Shown in pieces: positions 1 through 6,207 of a DNA stretch of 23,708 nt (its first letter is position 1; every line of letters begins with the position of its first letter). The translations under genes and the position numbers were made by a program. Source of the stretch: a virus; IMG/VR virus record IMGVR_UViG_3300042310_000088, positions 1 to 23,708 of that record. One strand, written 5' to 3'. Under the pieces are notes generated by a model that ran no database searches, was not told the origin of the DNA, and saw only the letters and a program-made list of their open reading frames with translations.

Positions 1-405
1 TTTCGTAATGATGGCGAAAATGAAACCCCAATAACACATCAAGATACTGACAATACTAAATTTGATTATTTACCTGTTGATTTGTGGCAGAAATACGCTA
101 GTCCTGTTTGGTATGATATTGACTATTCAAGAACATTACAATACCGCTCAGGTCGTGATGGTAACGATGAAAAACATATATGTCCGTTACAACTTGATAC
201 TATTCAAAGGATAATACATTTGTATTCTAATGAGGGCGAAACTGTTTTTAGTCCATTTGGCGGTATTGGTTCAGAGGGTTTTCAAGCGTTAAAGATGAAT
301 AGAAAATCTATATCAATAGAATTAAAAGAGTCTTATTTTAAAATCAATGCTAAAAACCATAGAGATATAGTTGAAGAAAAACAAAGCGTATTATCATTAT
401 TTTAA
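1..405 (+). CDS. Site-specific DNA methyltransferase, C-terminal part (5' end outside window)
   Basis: The reading frame is open from the first base, so only the last 134 residues are present. They carry the AdoMet-binding motif of N4/N6 DNA methylases late in the chain (FSPFGGIGSEGFQAL, then a basic stretch and IELKESYF), matching the group in which the catalytic DPPY motif precedes the FxGxG motif. The DPPY motif would lie upstream and cannot be seen. The usual role is adenine or cytosine-N4 methylation of phage DNA, often to evade host restriction. A TTG at 82 could be read as a start, but the upstream frame is continuous and protein-like (DYLPVDLWQ), so the gene almost certainly begins before the window. 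It ends 24 bases before a promoter element. Confidence 0.85.
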   Translation, partial: FRNDGENETPITHQDTDNTKFDYLPVDLWQKYASPVWYDIDYSRTLQYRSGRDGNDEKHICPLQLDTIQRIIHLYSNEGETVFSPFGGIGSEGFQALKMNRKSISIELKESYFKINAKNHRDIVEEKQSVLSLF

Positions 406-437
406 TTTGATTATATAAAAAGTTTTAATTATATTTG
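406..437 (+). promoter_or_regulatory. Bacteroidetes-type promoter (TTTG-N20-TATATTTG)
   Basis: A -33 TTTG at 406-409 and a -7 TATATTTG at 430-437 are separated by 20 bases, a near-consensus Bacteroidetes promoter directly after the methyltransferase stop codon. Transcription is expected to begin about 441-443, so the first thing transcribed is the structured RNA that ends in a terminator before the replication genes. Confidence 0.75.
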
Positions 438-442
438 CATAG

Positions 443-534
443 ATTTTCAGTAGTGCATGACTGATAAAAAATCAAACTTATTAACCTCGTCTGTAAGTAG
501 CGATGCACCGCTCTTACGGATTGAGGTTTTTTTT
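443..534 (+). ncRNA. Structured leader / small RNA with possible loop-loop kissing, ending in a terminator
   Basis: About 92 nt lie between the predicted start of transcription and the end of a T-tract. A 5' hairpin has stem 447-451/460-464 (TCAGT/ACTGA) and loop AGTGCATG. A 3' hairpin (483-528) has the six-base apical loop ATGCAC (503-508). Bases 453-458 (GTGCAT) are exactly complementary to that loop, so six kissing base pairs are possible. The 3' hairpin is also the terminator. The RNA could be a free small RNA or an attenuating leader of the replication operon, whose first start codon is only 10 bases beyond the T-tract. I do not recognise a known riboswitch class. No protein-coding potential is apparent. 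Confidence 0.55.
483..534 (+). terminator. Intrinsic terminator upstream of the replication operon
   Basis: The outer stem AACCTC (483-488)/GAGGTT (523-528) encloses the inner stems CTGTAAG (491-497)/CTTACGG (513-519, one G-U pair) and AGCG (499-502)/CGCT (509-512). Eight T residues follow (527-534). This is a strong Rho-independent terminator shape. Because the promoter at 406-437 lies before it, it can attenuate the downstream genes as well as end the methyltransferase transcript. Confidence 0.8.
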
Positions 535-544
535 ATAACAAAAA

Positions 545-1153
545 ATGGCAGAAAATAAAAAATCATTTGTTCTTTATGCTGACTTATTAAAAAGTATTGA
601 GCATTTAACGAATGAAGAAAAAGGAATATTATTTAATCATTTGCTAGAATATGTAAATGATAAGAACCCTATTTTAGAAGATAGATTAGTACTAACTGCA
701 TGGAAACCTATTGAATTACAACTTAAAAGAGATTTAGTAAAGTTTGAAGAAGTAAGGGTTAAAAGAAGTGAGGCAGGTAAAAAAAGTGCTGAATTAAAGG
801 CTCAACAAAATTTAACAAATTTAACACATGTTGAAAGTGTTCAACAAACCTCAACAAATTCAACTGATAATGTAAATGATAATGTAAATGATAATGTAAT
901 TAATAATAAGATAGAGAGTCGCAAATTAAAATTTGCTAACACACTCAAACCTTTTTTAGAAACTTACGGAAAAGAAATGATTAGAAAGTTTTACGACTAT
1001 TGGACTGAACCTAACAAATCAAATACTAAATTTAAAATGGAATTAGAAAAGACATGGAGTTTAGAACGAAGATTAGAAACATGGGCAACAAGGGAAAAAG
1101 ACTTTACAAAAGACAAACCACAACCGATTAACAACTATCCTAAATTAAAATGA
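545..1153 (+). CDS. Replisome organiser-like protein (DUF6291-type N-terminus)
   Basis: A 202-residue protein. Residues 1-80 (KSFVLYADLLKSIEHLTNEE, then LLEYVNDKNP, IELQLKRDL and KRSEAGKK) look like the DUF6291 domain found in Bacteroidetes phages next to replication genes. The middle (about 85-120) is a low-complexity Asn/Thr/Gln linker containing DNVNDNVNDNV. The C-terminus (about 130-180) is charged and helical (FYDYWTEPNKSNTKFKMELEKTW), as in helicase-loader or origin-binding tails. Position directly before DnaB, with a 4-base ATGA overlap, supports a role in recruiting the helicase to the origin; this is inference from context. The start ATG follows an A-rich stretch with no Shine-Dalgarno sequence. 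The linker DNA holds iteron-like repeats. Confidence 0.7.
   Translation: MAENKKSFVLYADLLKSIEHLTNEEKGILFNHLLEYVNDKNPILEDRLVLTAWKPIELQLKRDLVKFEEVRVKRSEAGKKSAELKAQQNLTNLTHVESVQQTSTNSTDNVNDNVNDNVINNKIESRKLKFANTLKPFLETYGKEMIRKFYDYWTEPNKSNTKFKMELEKTWSLERRLETWATREKDFTKDKPQPINNYPKLK
802..901 (+). repeat. Iteron-like and tandem AT-rich repeats inside the replisome-organiser gene (candidate origin)
   Basis: Copies of a TCAACAAAN-like word start at 802, 812 (TTAACAAAT), 841 and 851, so they form two pairs with 10-base spacing. A partial copy (TTAACACAT) is at 821 and the inverse core GTTGAA is at 830-835. Three 12-base tandem units GATAATGTAAAT follow at 866-901, the last with one change, and are very AT-rich. 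Direct repeats next to an easily melted stretch, within the gene for a putative initiator and just before a helicase gene, is the layout of several phage origins (for example lambda O). Function is inferred. Confidence 0.4.
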
Positions 1154-2421
1154 ATACACCACCAAGCGCAATAGACTTTGAAGAGGCTATATTAGGCTCT
1201 CTCATGTTAGATAAACATTGTATAGACAAATGTACTGACATCACACCACAAATGTTTTTTAAAGAAGAACATCGAATTATATTTAGTAATATTTTAAAGT
1301 TACTTAGTGATAATAAACCGATTGACTTCTTATCAATTTCTCAATCACTTAAAGACAACGGACAACTTGAACAGATTGGAGGCTTACAAACTTTAGTATT
1401 TATAACGTCAAAAATTAGTTCAAGTGCAAATATAGAATATCAAAAAAGCATTTTAATACAGAAGTTTGTGCAAAGGGAATTAATGAGAGTATGTCAACAA
1501 GCTATGCATAAAATATGGAACGATGGCATAGACCCTTTTAAAGAGAAAGATTTAATAATAAAAGAACTTGAAGATTTAAACGCATCAAAAAGTTTATCTT
1601 TCAAAAAGTTAGATTTAATAGTTGATGAAACTTTAACCTTGTTAGAAAATATACAAAGTCAAGATAGTTTAATAACGGGATTAGATACAGGTTATTTAAC
1701 TTTAAACAAGTACTTAAATGGGTGGCAAAACTCAGACTTAGTAATTATAGGTGCAAGGCCTGCAACGGGTAAGACTGCATTTTGTTTGAACTTAGTAACT
1801 AACATAGTAAGAATGAATATACCATGTGCTGTATTTTCGCTTGAGATGAGTTCTAAACAATTAGTAGATAGGTTGATAAGCAATGTTTCAAATATTGAGG
1901 CATACAGGCTAAAAAGTGGGGATTTAACAGAAAGTAATTGGACAACATTACATACTCAGCAATGGACATTCCCTTTATACATAGACGACACCGCAAGTTT
2001 AAACATTTTAGACTTTAAAGCACGTGCAAGACGAATGGTAAAAGATTTAGGAGTTAAATTTATTGTTGTGGATTATCTACAACTTATGACTACATACGAT
2101 ACAGGAAACAGAGAGCAACAATTAGGCTCAATATCAAGGGGTTTAAAAGCGACTGCAAAAGAATTGAACATTCCGATTATTGCATTGGCTCAGTTAAGTA
2201 GAGATGTAGAAAAAAGTAATCGTTTACCAATGTTATCAGACCTAAGAGAGTCAGGTTCAATAGAACAAGATGCAGACATAGTTATGTTTTTGCACAATCA
2301 AACAGACCCAATGAATGAAATAGTTGAAGTATCGGTAGTAGTCGCTAAACATCGAGCAGGTCAAGTAGGGTTGATTGATTTTGAATTTCAAAAGGGGTAT
2401 CAAAGATTTATAGAAAAGTAA
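1150..2421 (+). CDS. dnaB: Replicative DNA helicase, DnaB family
   Basis: A 423-residue hexameric helicase that unwinds DNA at the fork. The N-terminal helical domain (about 1-140) begins PPSAIDFEEAILGSLMLD. The RecA-like domain carries Walker A GARPATGKTAF (201-211), Walker B FIVVDYLQLM (304-313), the AQLSRDVE stretch (347-354) and the DLRESGSIEQDADIVMFL region (364-381) with the arginine-finger loop. Length and order match cellular DnaB, though it lacks some of the C-terminal extension. The start ATG overlaps the preceding stop (ATGA), suggesting coupled translation with the replisome-organiser protein. Confidence 0.97.
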   Translation: MNTPPSAIDFEEAILGSLMLDKHCIDKCTDITPQMFFKEEHRIIFSNILKLLSDNKPIDFLSISQSLKDNGQLEQIGGLQTLVFITSKISSSANIEYQKSILIQKFVQRELMRVCQQAMHKIWNDGIDPFKEKDLIIKELEDLNASKSLSFKKLDLIVDETLTLLENIQSQDSLITGLDTGYLTLNKYLNGWQNSDLVIIGARPATGKTAFCLNLVTNIVRMNIPCAVFSLEMSSKQLVDRLISNVSNIEAYRLKSGDLTESNWTTLHTQQWTFPLYIDDTASLNILDFKARARRMVKDLGVKFIVVDYLQLMTTYDTGNREQQLGSISRGLKATAKELNIPIIALAQLSRDVEKSNRLPMLSDLRESGSIEQDADIVMFLHNQTDPMNEIVEVSVVVAKHRAGQVGLIDFEFQKGYQRFIEK

Positions 2422-2423
2422 TT

Positions 2424-3059
2424 ATGAAACAAAAAACTTGTAAAATATGTAAAGCTAAATTTACAAACATTTATTATCCATTAGCAGTTGTATGCAACCC
2501 AATATGCGCACAAAAATATTCTGCAATACATTTAAAAAAATCAGAATTAAAAAAAGAAAGGATTAAAAAAAAAGAAAATAAAGTTAAGAAGTTGGAATTG
2601 AAACCTAAAAGTTATTGGTTAGCTATACTGCAAAAAGAAATTAATCAGATAGTAAGGTTAATAGATAAGGGTTGCCCATGTATATCAAGTGGACGACCAT
2701 ATCGTACGGATGACCAATGCGGTCACTATTTTAGTATCGGTTCTACACCTGCACTTAGGTTCAATCTTTTAAACCTTTGGAGTCAAAGTATTAAAGACAA
2801 CATGCACAATAGTGGAAACCTACTAAATTATCGTGAGCAGTTGGTTAAATTCGACATTATAGACTTAATTGAGGATGAAAAGCGAAAATATCCAACATTA
2901 AAACTCAGTATTGAAGAAATAAAAGAGGCTATTTCTAAGGCTAAAATTGTAAAAAAATTAATGATTGACAAAAATAATGACGTTTTTGCACCCCGTTCTG
3001 TTCAAAATAGAGTGAATTTAAGGGTAGAATTTAACAAATATTTAGAAATTTATAAGTAG
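2424..3059 (+). CDS. ninG: NinG/Rap-family recombination protein
   Basis: 211 residues. An N-terminal zinc-binding pattern is visible (Cys6, Cys9, Cys24, Cys28). A very basic linker (about 40-60) follows, then the family core: KGCPCISSGR, DDQCGHYFSIGSTPALRFN, LWSQSIKDNMHNSGN and YREQLV (about 82-140). In lambda, NinG (Rap) binds and cleaves branched recombination intermediates. The Cys and His of the core are kept, although the usual CISCG reads CISSG here. It starts two bases after the dnaB stop and probably shares its mRNA. Together with the downstream annealing protein and exonuclease it completes a phage recombination set. Confidence 0.87.
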   Translation: MKQKTCKICKAKFTNIYYPLAVVCNPICAQKYSAIHLKKSELKKERIKKKENKVKKLELKPKSYWLAILQKEINQIVRLIDKGCPCISSGRPYRTDDQCGHYFSIGSTPALRFNLLNLWSQSIKDNMHNSGNLLNYREQLVKFDIIDLIEDEKRKYPTLKLSIEEIKEAISKAKIVKKLMIDKNNDVFAPRSVQNRVNLRVEFNKYLEIYK

Positions 3060-3115
3060 TAAACCTTAATAAAATCAAGGCATTGCAAACTATTTAAAAA
3101 AAAATTAAAAAATAA

Positions 3116-3146
3116 TTTGCAAATATAAAATTAACTATTATCTTTG
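3116..3146 (+). promoter_or_regulatory. Promoter of the recombination module (TTTG-N19-TATCTTTG), leaderless
   Basis: -33 TTTG at 3116-3119 and -7 TATCTTTG at 3139-3146 are 19 bases apart. The next start codon (3151) comes four bases after the -7 element, about where transcription should begin. The -33 lies in the palindrome TTTGCAAA, and TTGCAAA also occurs at 3083-3089, so a repressor site here is conceivable but unproven. Confidence 0.7.
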
Positions 3147-3150
3147 TGCC

Positions 3151-3312
3151 ATGAATAACGAATTAAAAAACCTAATCGAAAAATCTTTAGACAAAGTCTA
3201 TAAAGATTACATGAATGACAAAGTAGAAATTGTCTACACTCCTGAGTTCCTTATAGAACTATTGCAGGAAATTAAACAAGTATCAAGTAGAGAGGAGGTA
3301 GCGAATGTCTAA
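3151..3312 (+). CDS. Small hypothetical protein (53 aa) leading the recombination operon
   Basis: A short ORF starting MNNELKNLIEKSLDKVYKDY and ending SREEVANV. It is charged and probably helical, with no family I recognise. Support comes from position: the ATG sits four bases behind a near-consensus promoter, and the stop overlaps the following annealing-protein gene by eight bases, so it would be the first cistron of a leaderless mRNA. Its last codons also form the AGAGGAGG sequence that could act as a ribosome-binding site for the next gene. It might be a real small protein or mainly a translated leader. Confidence 0.55.
   Translation: MNNELKNLIEKSLDKVYKDYMNDKVEIVYTPEFLIELLQEIKQVSSREEVANV
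3291..3298 (+). promoter_or_regulatory. Shine-Dalgarno-like AGAGGAGG before the annealing-protein gene
   Basis: AGAGGAGG lies six bases before the ATG at 3305. Most genes here have no such site, and Bacteroidetes ribosomes make little use of it. It also encodes residues of the upstream small ORF, so it may be coincidental. Confidence 0.35.
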
Positions 3313-3889
3313 ATCAGTATTTAACACCTTAGCCTCAATAGATTGCAATGGCAAAGTTGAAAAGAAAAACGGACTAACTTACCTCAGTTGGATATGGGCT
3401 TGGTCGGAAGTTAAAAAGGTTTACCCATCAGCAAACTATCGAGTAGTAAACTTTGAGGGTAAGCCTTACCTATTTGATGAACACTTAGGATACTTAGTTC
3501 AAACCGAAGTAACCATTGAGGGCGAAACAATCCCGATGCAGTTGCCTGTAATGGACGGGGCAAACAAAGCACAGGCACATGTATCATATAGTTATAAAAC
3601 TAAGTTTGGGGAAAAGTGGGTAGAACGTGCTACAATGTTTGACATAAACACCGCAATAATGAGATGCTTAACTAAAAATTTAGCCATGTTTGGTTTAGGT
3701 TCTTATATCTATGCAGGTGAGGATTTGCCAATGGTAGAAACTGAGGTTGACTTATCAGCTATTCAAATCAAAGTAGATAATTGCACTACCTTAGATGAGT
3801 TGCAAATGTTATACGATGTACTTGAACCATCAGAGAAAAGCAAAGCAAAGGCACTATTCACTAAAAAAAGAATACAAATCAATGGATAG
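3305..3889 (+). CDS. Single-strand annealing protein, Sak3/DUF1071 type
   Basis: 194 residues. The N-terminal three quarters matches the DUF1071 (Sak3) pattern of phage annealing proteins: LSWIWAWSEVKKVYP (about 26-40), YLVQTEVTIEG, LPVMDGANKA and FDINTAIMRCLTKNLAMFGLGSYIYAGED (about 115-143). Proteins of this Rad52-like superfamily anneal complementary single strands and promote phage recombination. The C-terminal about 50 residues (DLSAIQIKVDNCTTLDELQ...) form a helical extension of the kind seen in such proteins. The stop overlaps the exonuclease start by eight bases, consistent with a functional pair like Red beta and Red alpha. Confidence 0.82.
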   Translation: MSKSVFNTLASIDCNGKVEKKNGLTYLSWIWAWSEVKKVYPSANYRVVNFEGKPYLFDEHLGYLVQTEVTIEGETIPMQLPVMDGANKAQAHVSYSYKTKFGEKWVERATMFDINTAIMRCLTKNLAMFGLGSYIYAGEDLPMVETEVDLSAIQIKVDNCTTLDELQMLYDVLEPSEKSKAKALFTKKRIQING

Positions 3890-4622
3890 AAAAGGAATGT
3901 TTACCGCAAGTCGAATAGGCGACTTGCTAGCAGGTGGCACAGGTAAAACCAAACTAAACTATATCTTTGACATAGCTTTAGATTTACATGGCTTAAAAAA
4001 AGAAGTAAGCACTAAGGCTATGGAACATGGAATAGTGAATGAAAGGTCAGCAATAGACATATTAATTTCAATTCATGGAGGCAAAGCAAACCTAAACGAA
4101 GTAGGTAGTCAGACATTTTATAAAGTGAATGACAAATTAGGTGCTACTCCTGATGCTTTAAGTAGTGATTGGGTTGGAGATGCAAAGTGTCAATTTAATA
4201 TATTTAATTTTGTTGAACAGAACGATAAACTTGCAAAGAAGTACTACCTACAAGTCCACACTCAAATGATGGCTCTCAATGTAAATAAAGGGTATTTAAT
4301 CAACTATCTAACTAAACCTGAGGAATGGGGGCAAGATGATTGGACTGAGTATCCGTTTCCATTAGAAGATAGATACTTTATTCATGAGATAGAAAGAGAT
4401 GAGTCAGTATGTGAGGAAATCCTGCAAGCCTGTGAAACTAATTACCCATTAATAGATGTTGCTTATCAAATGCAAGGAAGTGCTACTTTAATGGATAGTG
4501 ATGAGTTCTTTTATAGTCAGTTAGTAGGTCGCCAAAGGTATTTAAAACTTAAAGAAGTTAATTGGGTAACCAATGAAAGAGAAGTGATTAGACATGAGTC
4601 AGACTTCTATGTAAAAAAATAA
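3882..4622 (+). CDS. YqaJ-like phage exonuclease (PD-(D/E)XK nuclease)
   Basis: 246 residues from the ATG at 3882, which overlaps the previous stop by eight bases. An upstream in-frame start at 3795 would lie deep inside the annealing-protein gene and give an unlikely Lys-rich N-terminus. Expected lambda-exonuclease/YqaJ features are present: FTASRIGDLLAGG near the start, Glu48 and Glu54 in MEHGIVNERSA, GATPDAL with Asp91, the catalytic pair GDAKC (Asp100, Lys102), and YYLQVHTQMMAL with Gln124 and Gln128. The second acidic residue is Asp rather than the common Glu. It should resect double-stranded ends to give single strands for the Sak3 protein upstream. Confidence 0.82.
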   Translation: MDRKGMFTASRIGDLLAGGTGKTKLNYIFDIALDLHGLKKEVSTKAMEHGIVNERSAIDILISIHGGKANLNEVGSQTFYKVNDKLGATPDALSSDWVGDAKCQFNIFNFVEQNDKLAKKYYLQVHTQMMALNVNKGYLINYLTKPEEWGQDDWTEYPFPLEDRYFIHEIERDESVCEEILQACETNYPLIDVAYQMQGSATLMDSDEFFYSQLVGRQRYLKLKEVNWVTNEREVIRHESDFYVKK

Positions 4623-4633
4623 ATAAAAAATAA

Positions 4634-4666
4634 TTAGGATATATTAAAACTTTAATATTATATTTG
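4634..4666 (+). promoter_or_regulatory. Promoter with TATATTTG, leaderless
   Basis: -7 element TATATTTG at 4659-4666 lies exactly four bases before the ATG at 4671. The -33 region is weak (TTAG at 4634-4637, 21 bases upstream). It would start a new transcript for the block of small genes after the exonuclease. Confidence 0.55.
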
Positions 4667-4670
4667 CATC

Positions 4671-4889
4671 ATGAAAAACAAACAACACACATTTCACTTT
4701 TGGTCATTATTAATAGACGAGTATTTAGAAGTAACCTTTGAGTATTGGAAAGACCTTAACGAGTTTGACCAATCACAATTATACTTTCAAGTAACCGAAA
4801 TTAACTCAGGTGCTGAAGTGCCAAACAAAGTTAAAGAGGAAATAGACGAGTACATTAACAATGAAATTTACAACTTATTAAACGATTAA
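4671..4889 (+). CDS. Hypothetical protein, 72 aa
   Basis: A small acidic protein (MKNKQHTFHFWSLLIDEYLE...), aromatic-rich in the first half and with an acidic helix at the end (KVKEEIDEYINNEIYNLL). No signal peptide or membrane segment is visible, and I do not recognise the family. The start ATG is four bases behind a TATATTTG promoter element, and the following gene begins one base after its stop, so it is probably the first cistron of a small operon running to about 6060. Confidence 0.65.
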   Translation: MKNKQHTFHFWSLLIDEYLEVTFEYWKDLNEFDQSQLYFQVTEINSGAEVPNKVKEEIDEYINNEIYNLLND

Positions 4890-4890
4890 A

Positions 4891-5241
4891 ATGAGTACAT
4901 CAGCAAAAACAAAAAGCCTACAAGCCGACAACATTGCCTCACATAAGGCTCAAGTGTTAGCTATTTTTAAAATCAATGAGGATTGCACCTTTACATCTAA
5001 CGACATCGACAGGATAACCAATCGCAAAGGTTCAGAAAGAAGAATATCAGAGTTACTATCTGAGGGTTTAATCTTACGATGTGGCGAAATAAGACTCAAT
5101 AAAAAGGTTGTTAATTTTTATCAACTAACTCAACCTCACTTAGTAGAAACGGCAAAGCAACATGAGTATAACAAAGCGTTCCAAAGATGGTATAAACAAG
5201 CAGATAAATTTAGAGATAAAATCAAAATAGAATTATTATAA
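4891..5241 (+). CDS. Small protein with probable winged-helix DNA-binding region
   Basis: 116 residues. Residues about 20-72 (SHKAQVLAIFKINEDCTFTS, NDIDRITN, RRISELLSEGLILRCGE) have the helix-turn-helix plus beta-wing rhythm of winged-helix proteins, in which a recognition helix is followed by a short hairpin. The C-terminal 40 residues are basic and aromatic. It may be a phage transcription regulator or DNA-binding accessory protein; no specific family is claimed. It begins one base after the previous stop, and its own stop shares a base with the next start (TAATG). Confidence 0.6.
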   Translation: MSTSAKTKSLQADNIASHKAQVLAIFKINEDCTFTSNDIDRITNRKGSERRISELLSEGLILRCGEIRLNKKVVNFYQLTQPHLVETAKQHEYNKAFQRWYKQADKFRDKIKIELL

Positions 5242-5522
5242 TGAGACACTTAATAGAATTAACTAACCTACATTGCACTCACGGGATTATGCAATACTAC
5301 ATCACAGGTGTTTGCTCAGTAATAAGTGAGGGCGAAACATTTAAACTTGAGGGTGTAAATTTAAGCCATGTTAAAGTAGAGTTTGGATATACAGACTTAA
5401 CATCAGACTTTGGTGGGTATTACTTACAACCTAATCAAGTAGACAATTTAGAAAATAGATTGATGGACTATCCTCAATTCATTTGGTTTATAAAAGAAAA
5501 AATAAAAGAAAAACAATTATGA
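5241..5522 (+). CDS. Hypothetical protein, 93 aa
   Basis: No family recognised. The protein is rich in beta-prone and aromatic residues (GIMQYYITGVCSVISEG, YTDLTSDFGGYYLQ), with a Lys-rich tail. There are no membrane segments. It is joined to its neighbours by a TAATG junction at the start and an ATGA junction at the end, so it is almost certainly a translated part of the same operon as the winged-helix-like and DnaA-like genes. Confidence 0.6.
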   Translation: MRHLIELTNLHCTHGIMQYYITGVCSVISEGETFKLEGVNLSHVKVEFGYTDLTSDFGGYYLQPNQVDNLENRLMDYPQFIWFIKEKIKEKQL

Positions 5523-5908
5523 CACAATTAGACAGACAAATACACATCAATCAGCAAAGGCTATTAAGGTTGTATGCTAAAAAACAAACAGAGGTTTCAT
5601 TCGTTGCTTTACTAGACTATGAGAAAGTAATACAAGTAATCAATAGTGTAGTAGGGGTTGACATTACCAAGCGTACAAGGTTTAAATGGTATGTTATTGG
5701 GCGTACTTTCTTCTACAAGATAATGAGAGAGAATACGGATAGAAGTTTAAAGAACATCTCAGCCTTATTAATCAATCAAGACCACGCTACTTTAATACAT
5801 CATTTGCAAGACTTTGATAATCGTTACTCATTTGAGAAAGATTTTAGAAAAGCCTATGACGAAGTAGATAAAAGAATAAAAGCATTAAACCAAGTACAAA
5901 CATCATGA
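5519..5908 (+). CDS. DnaA domain IV-like DNA-binding protein
   Basis: 129 residues from the ATG at 5519, which overlaps the previous stop (ATGA); an ATG at 5483 in the same frame would overlap the upstream gene by 40 bases. Residues about 55-100 read RFKWYVIGRTFFYKIMRE, then TDRSLKNISALLINQDHATLIHHL. The last part resembles the DnaA domain IV signature (GRDHTTVLHA in bacterial DnaA), the helix-turn-helix that recognises DnaA boxes. The AAA+ domain is absent, so this protein cannot act as an ATP-driven initiator by itself. It could mark the phage origin, compete with host DnaA for its boxes, or act as a regulator. The first 50 residues are helical and basic. Confidence 0.65.
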   Translation: MTQLDRQIHINQQRLLRLYAKKQTEVSFVALLDYEKVIQVINSVVGVDITKRTRFKWYVIGRTFFYKIMRENTDRSLKNISALLINQDHATLIHHLQDFDNRYSFEKDFRKAYDEVDKRIKALNQVQTS

Positions 5909-6060
5909 ATGACTCAGTAATATTCGGACAATTAATAACTCCGATTAAACCGATTAAATTTAAAACAACTATTGCTAAACCCTGCAAGTCTTTCGAGGTT
6001 TGGGTAAGGTATCATCAAATGAAAAACAAAACAAAGATTAGATTGAGTAACGAATGTTAA
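5905..6060 (+). CDS. Small basic hypothetical protein, 51 aa
   Basis: A short ORF beginning MNDSVIFGQLITPIKPIKF and ending RLSNEC. Its ATG overlaps the DnaA-like stop as ATGA, the junction type used repeatedly in this genome, and this is the main support for translation. The sequence is Lys/Ile-rich with two Cys residues and no recognised family. It is the last cistron before a promoter and structured RNA. Confidence 0.5.
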   Translation: MNDSVIFGQLITPIKPIKFKTTIAKPCKSFEVWVRYHQMKNKTKIRLSNEC

Positions 6061-6068
6061 TAAAAATA

Positions 6069-6099
6069 TTTTATAATTAAAATTTATATAGTAGTTTTG
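6069..6099 (+). promoter_or_regulatory. Promoter of the tRNA-like leader RNA (TAGTTTTG)
   Basis: -7 element TAGTTTTG at 6092-6099, with a poor -33 match TTTT at 6069-6072, 19 bases upstream, in an extremely AT-rich stretch. The expected start (about 6103-6105) coincides with the first base of the long closing stem of the RNA that follows. Confidence 0.55.
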
Positions 6100-6103
6100 T
6101 ATC

Positions 6104-6192
6104 GACTTGGTTGGCGTAAGTGGGAATGAATACCACCATTTGAGTAACGTGCTATTTTATAGTAGATAAAGGTGCAAGTCCTTTACCAAGTC
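6104..6192 (+). ncRNA. tRNA-like structured leader RNA
   Basis: A 7-bp closing stem GACTTGG (6104-6110)/CCAAGTC (6186-6192) resembles a tRNA acceptor stem. Just inside it is a T-arm-like hairpin: AAAGG (6168-6172), loop TGCAAGT (6173-6179), CCTTT (6180-6184), extendable by T6167-A6185. The loop keeps T54, C56 and A58 equivalents. Further small stems are GTGG (6120-6123)/CCAC (6133-6136), or alternatively AATG/CATT, and GCTAT/ATAGT (6151-6163) with a three-base loop. No valid five-pair, seven-base anticodon arm can be drawn, so it is not a normal tRNA. CAAGTCC occurs twice near the 3' end, allowing the 5' strand to switch partners. The RNA ends 15 bases before an ATG and may control that gene. 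Confidence 0.5.
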
Positions 6193-6207
6193 CAAATAAA
6201 TAAAGTA

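Noticed and set aside
3120-3127. Minus-strand TATATTTG element in the gap after ninG
   Set aside because: It has no -33 partner on that strand and overlaps the -33 of the + strand promoter; no minus-strand gene or terminator follows.
6104-6192. A functional tRNA gene
   Set aside because: Acceptor-like stem and T-arm are present, but no 5-bp/7-base anticodon arm or D-stem can be formed and one extra base or pair joins T-arm and acceptor stems; kept only as a tRNA-like RNA.
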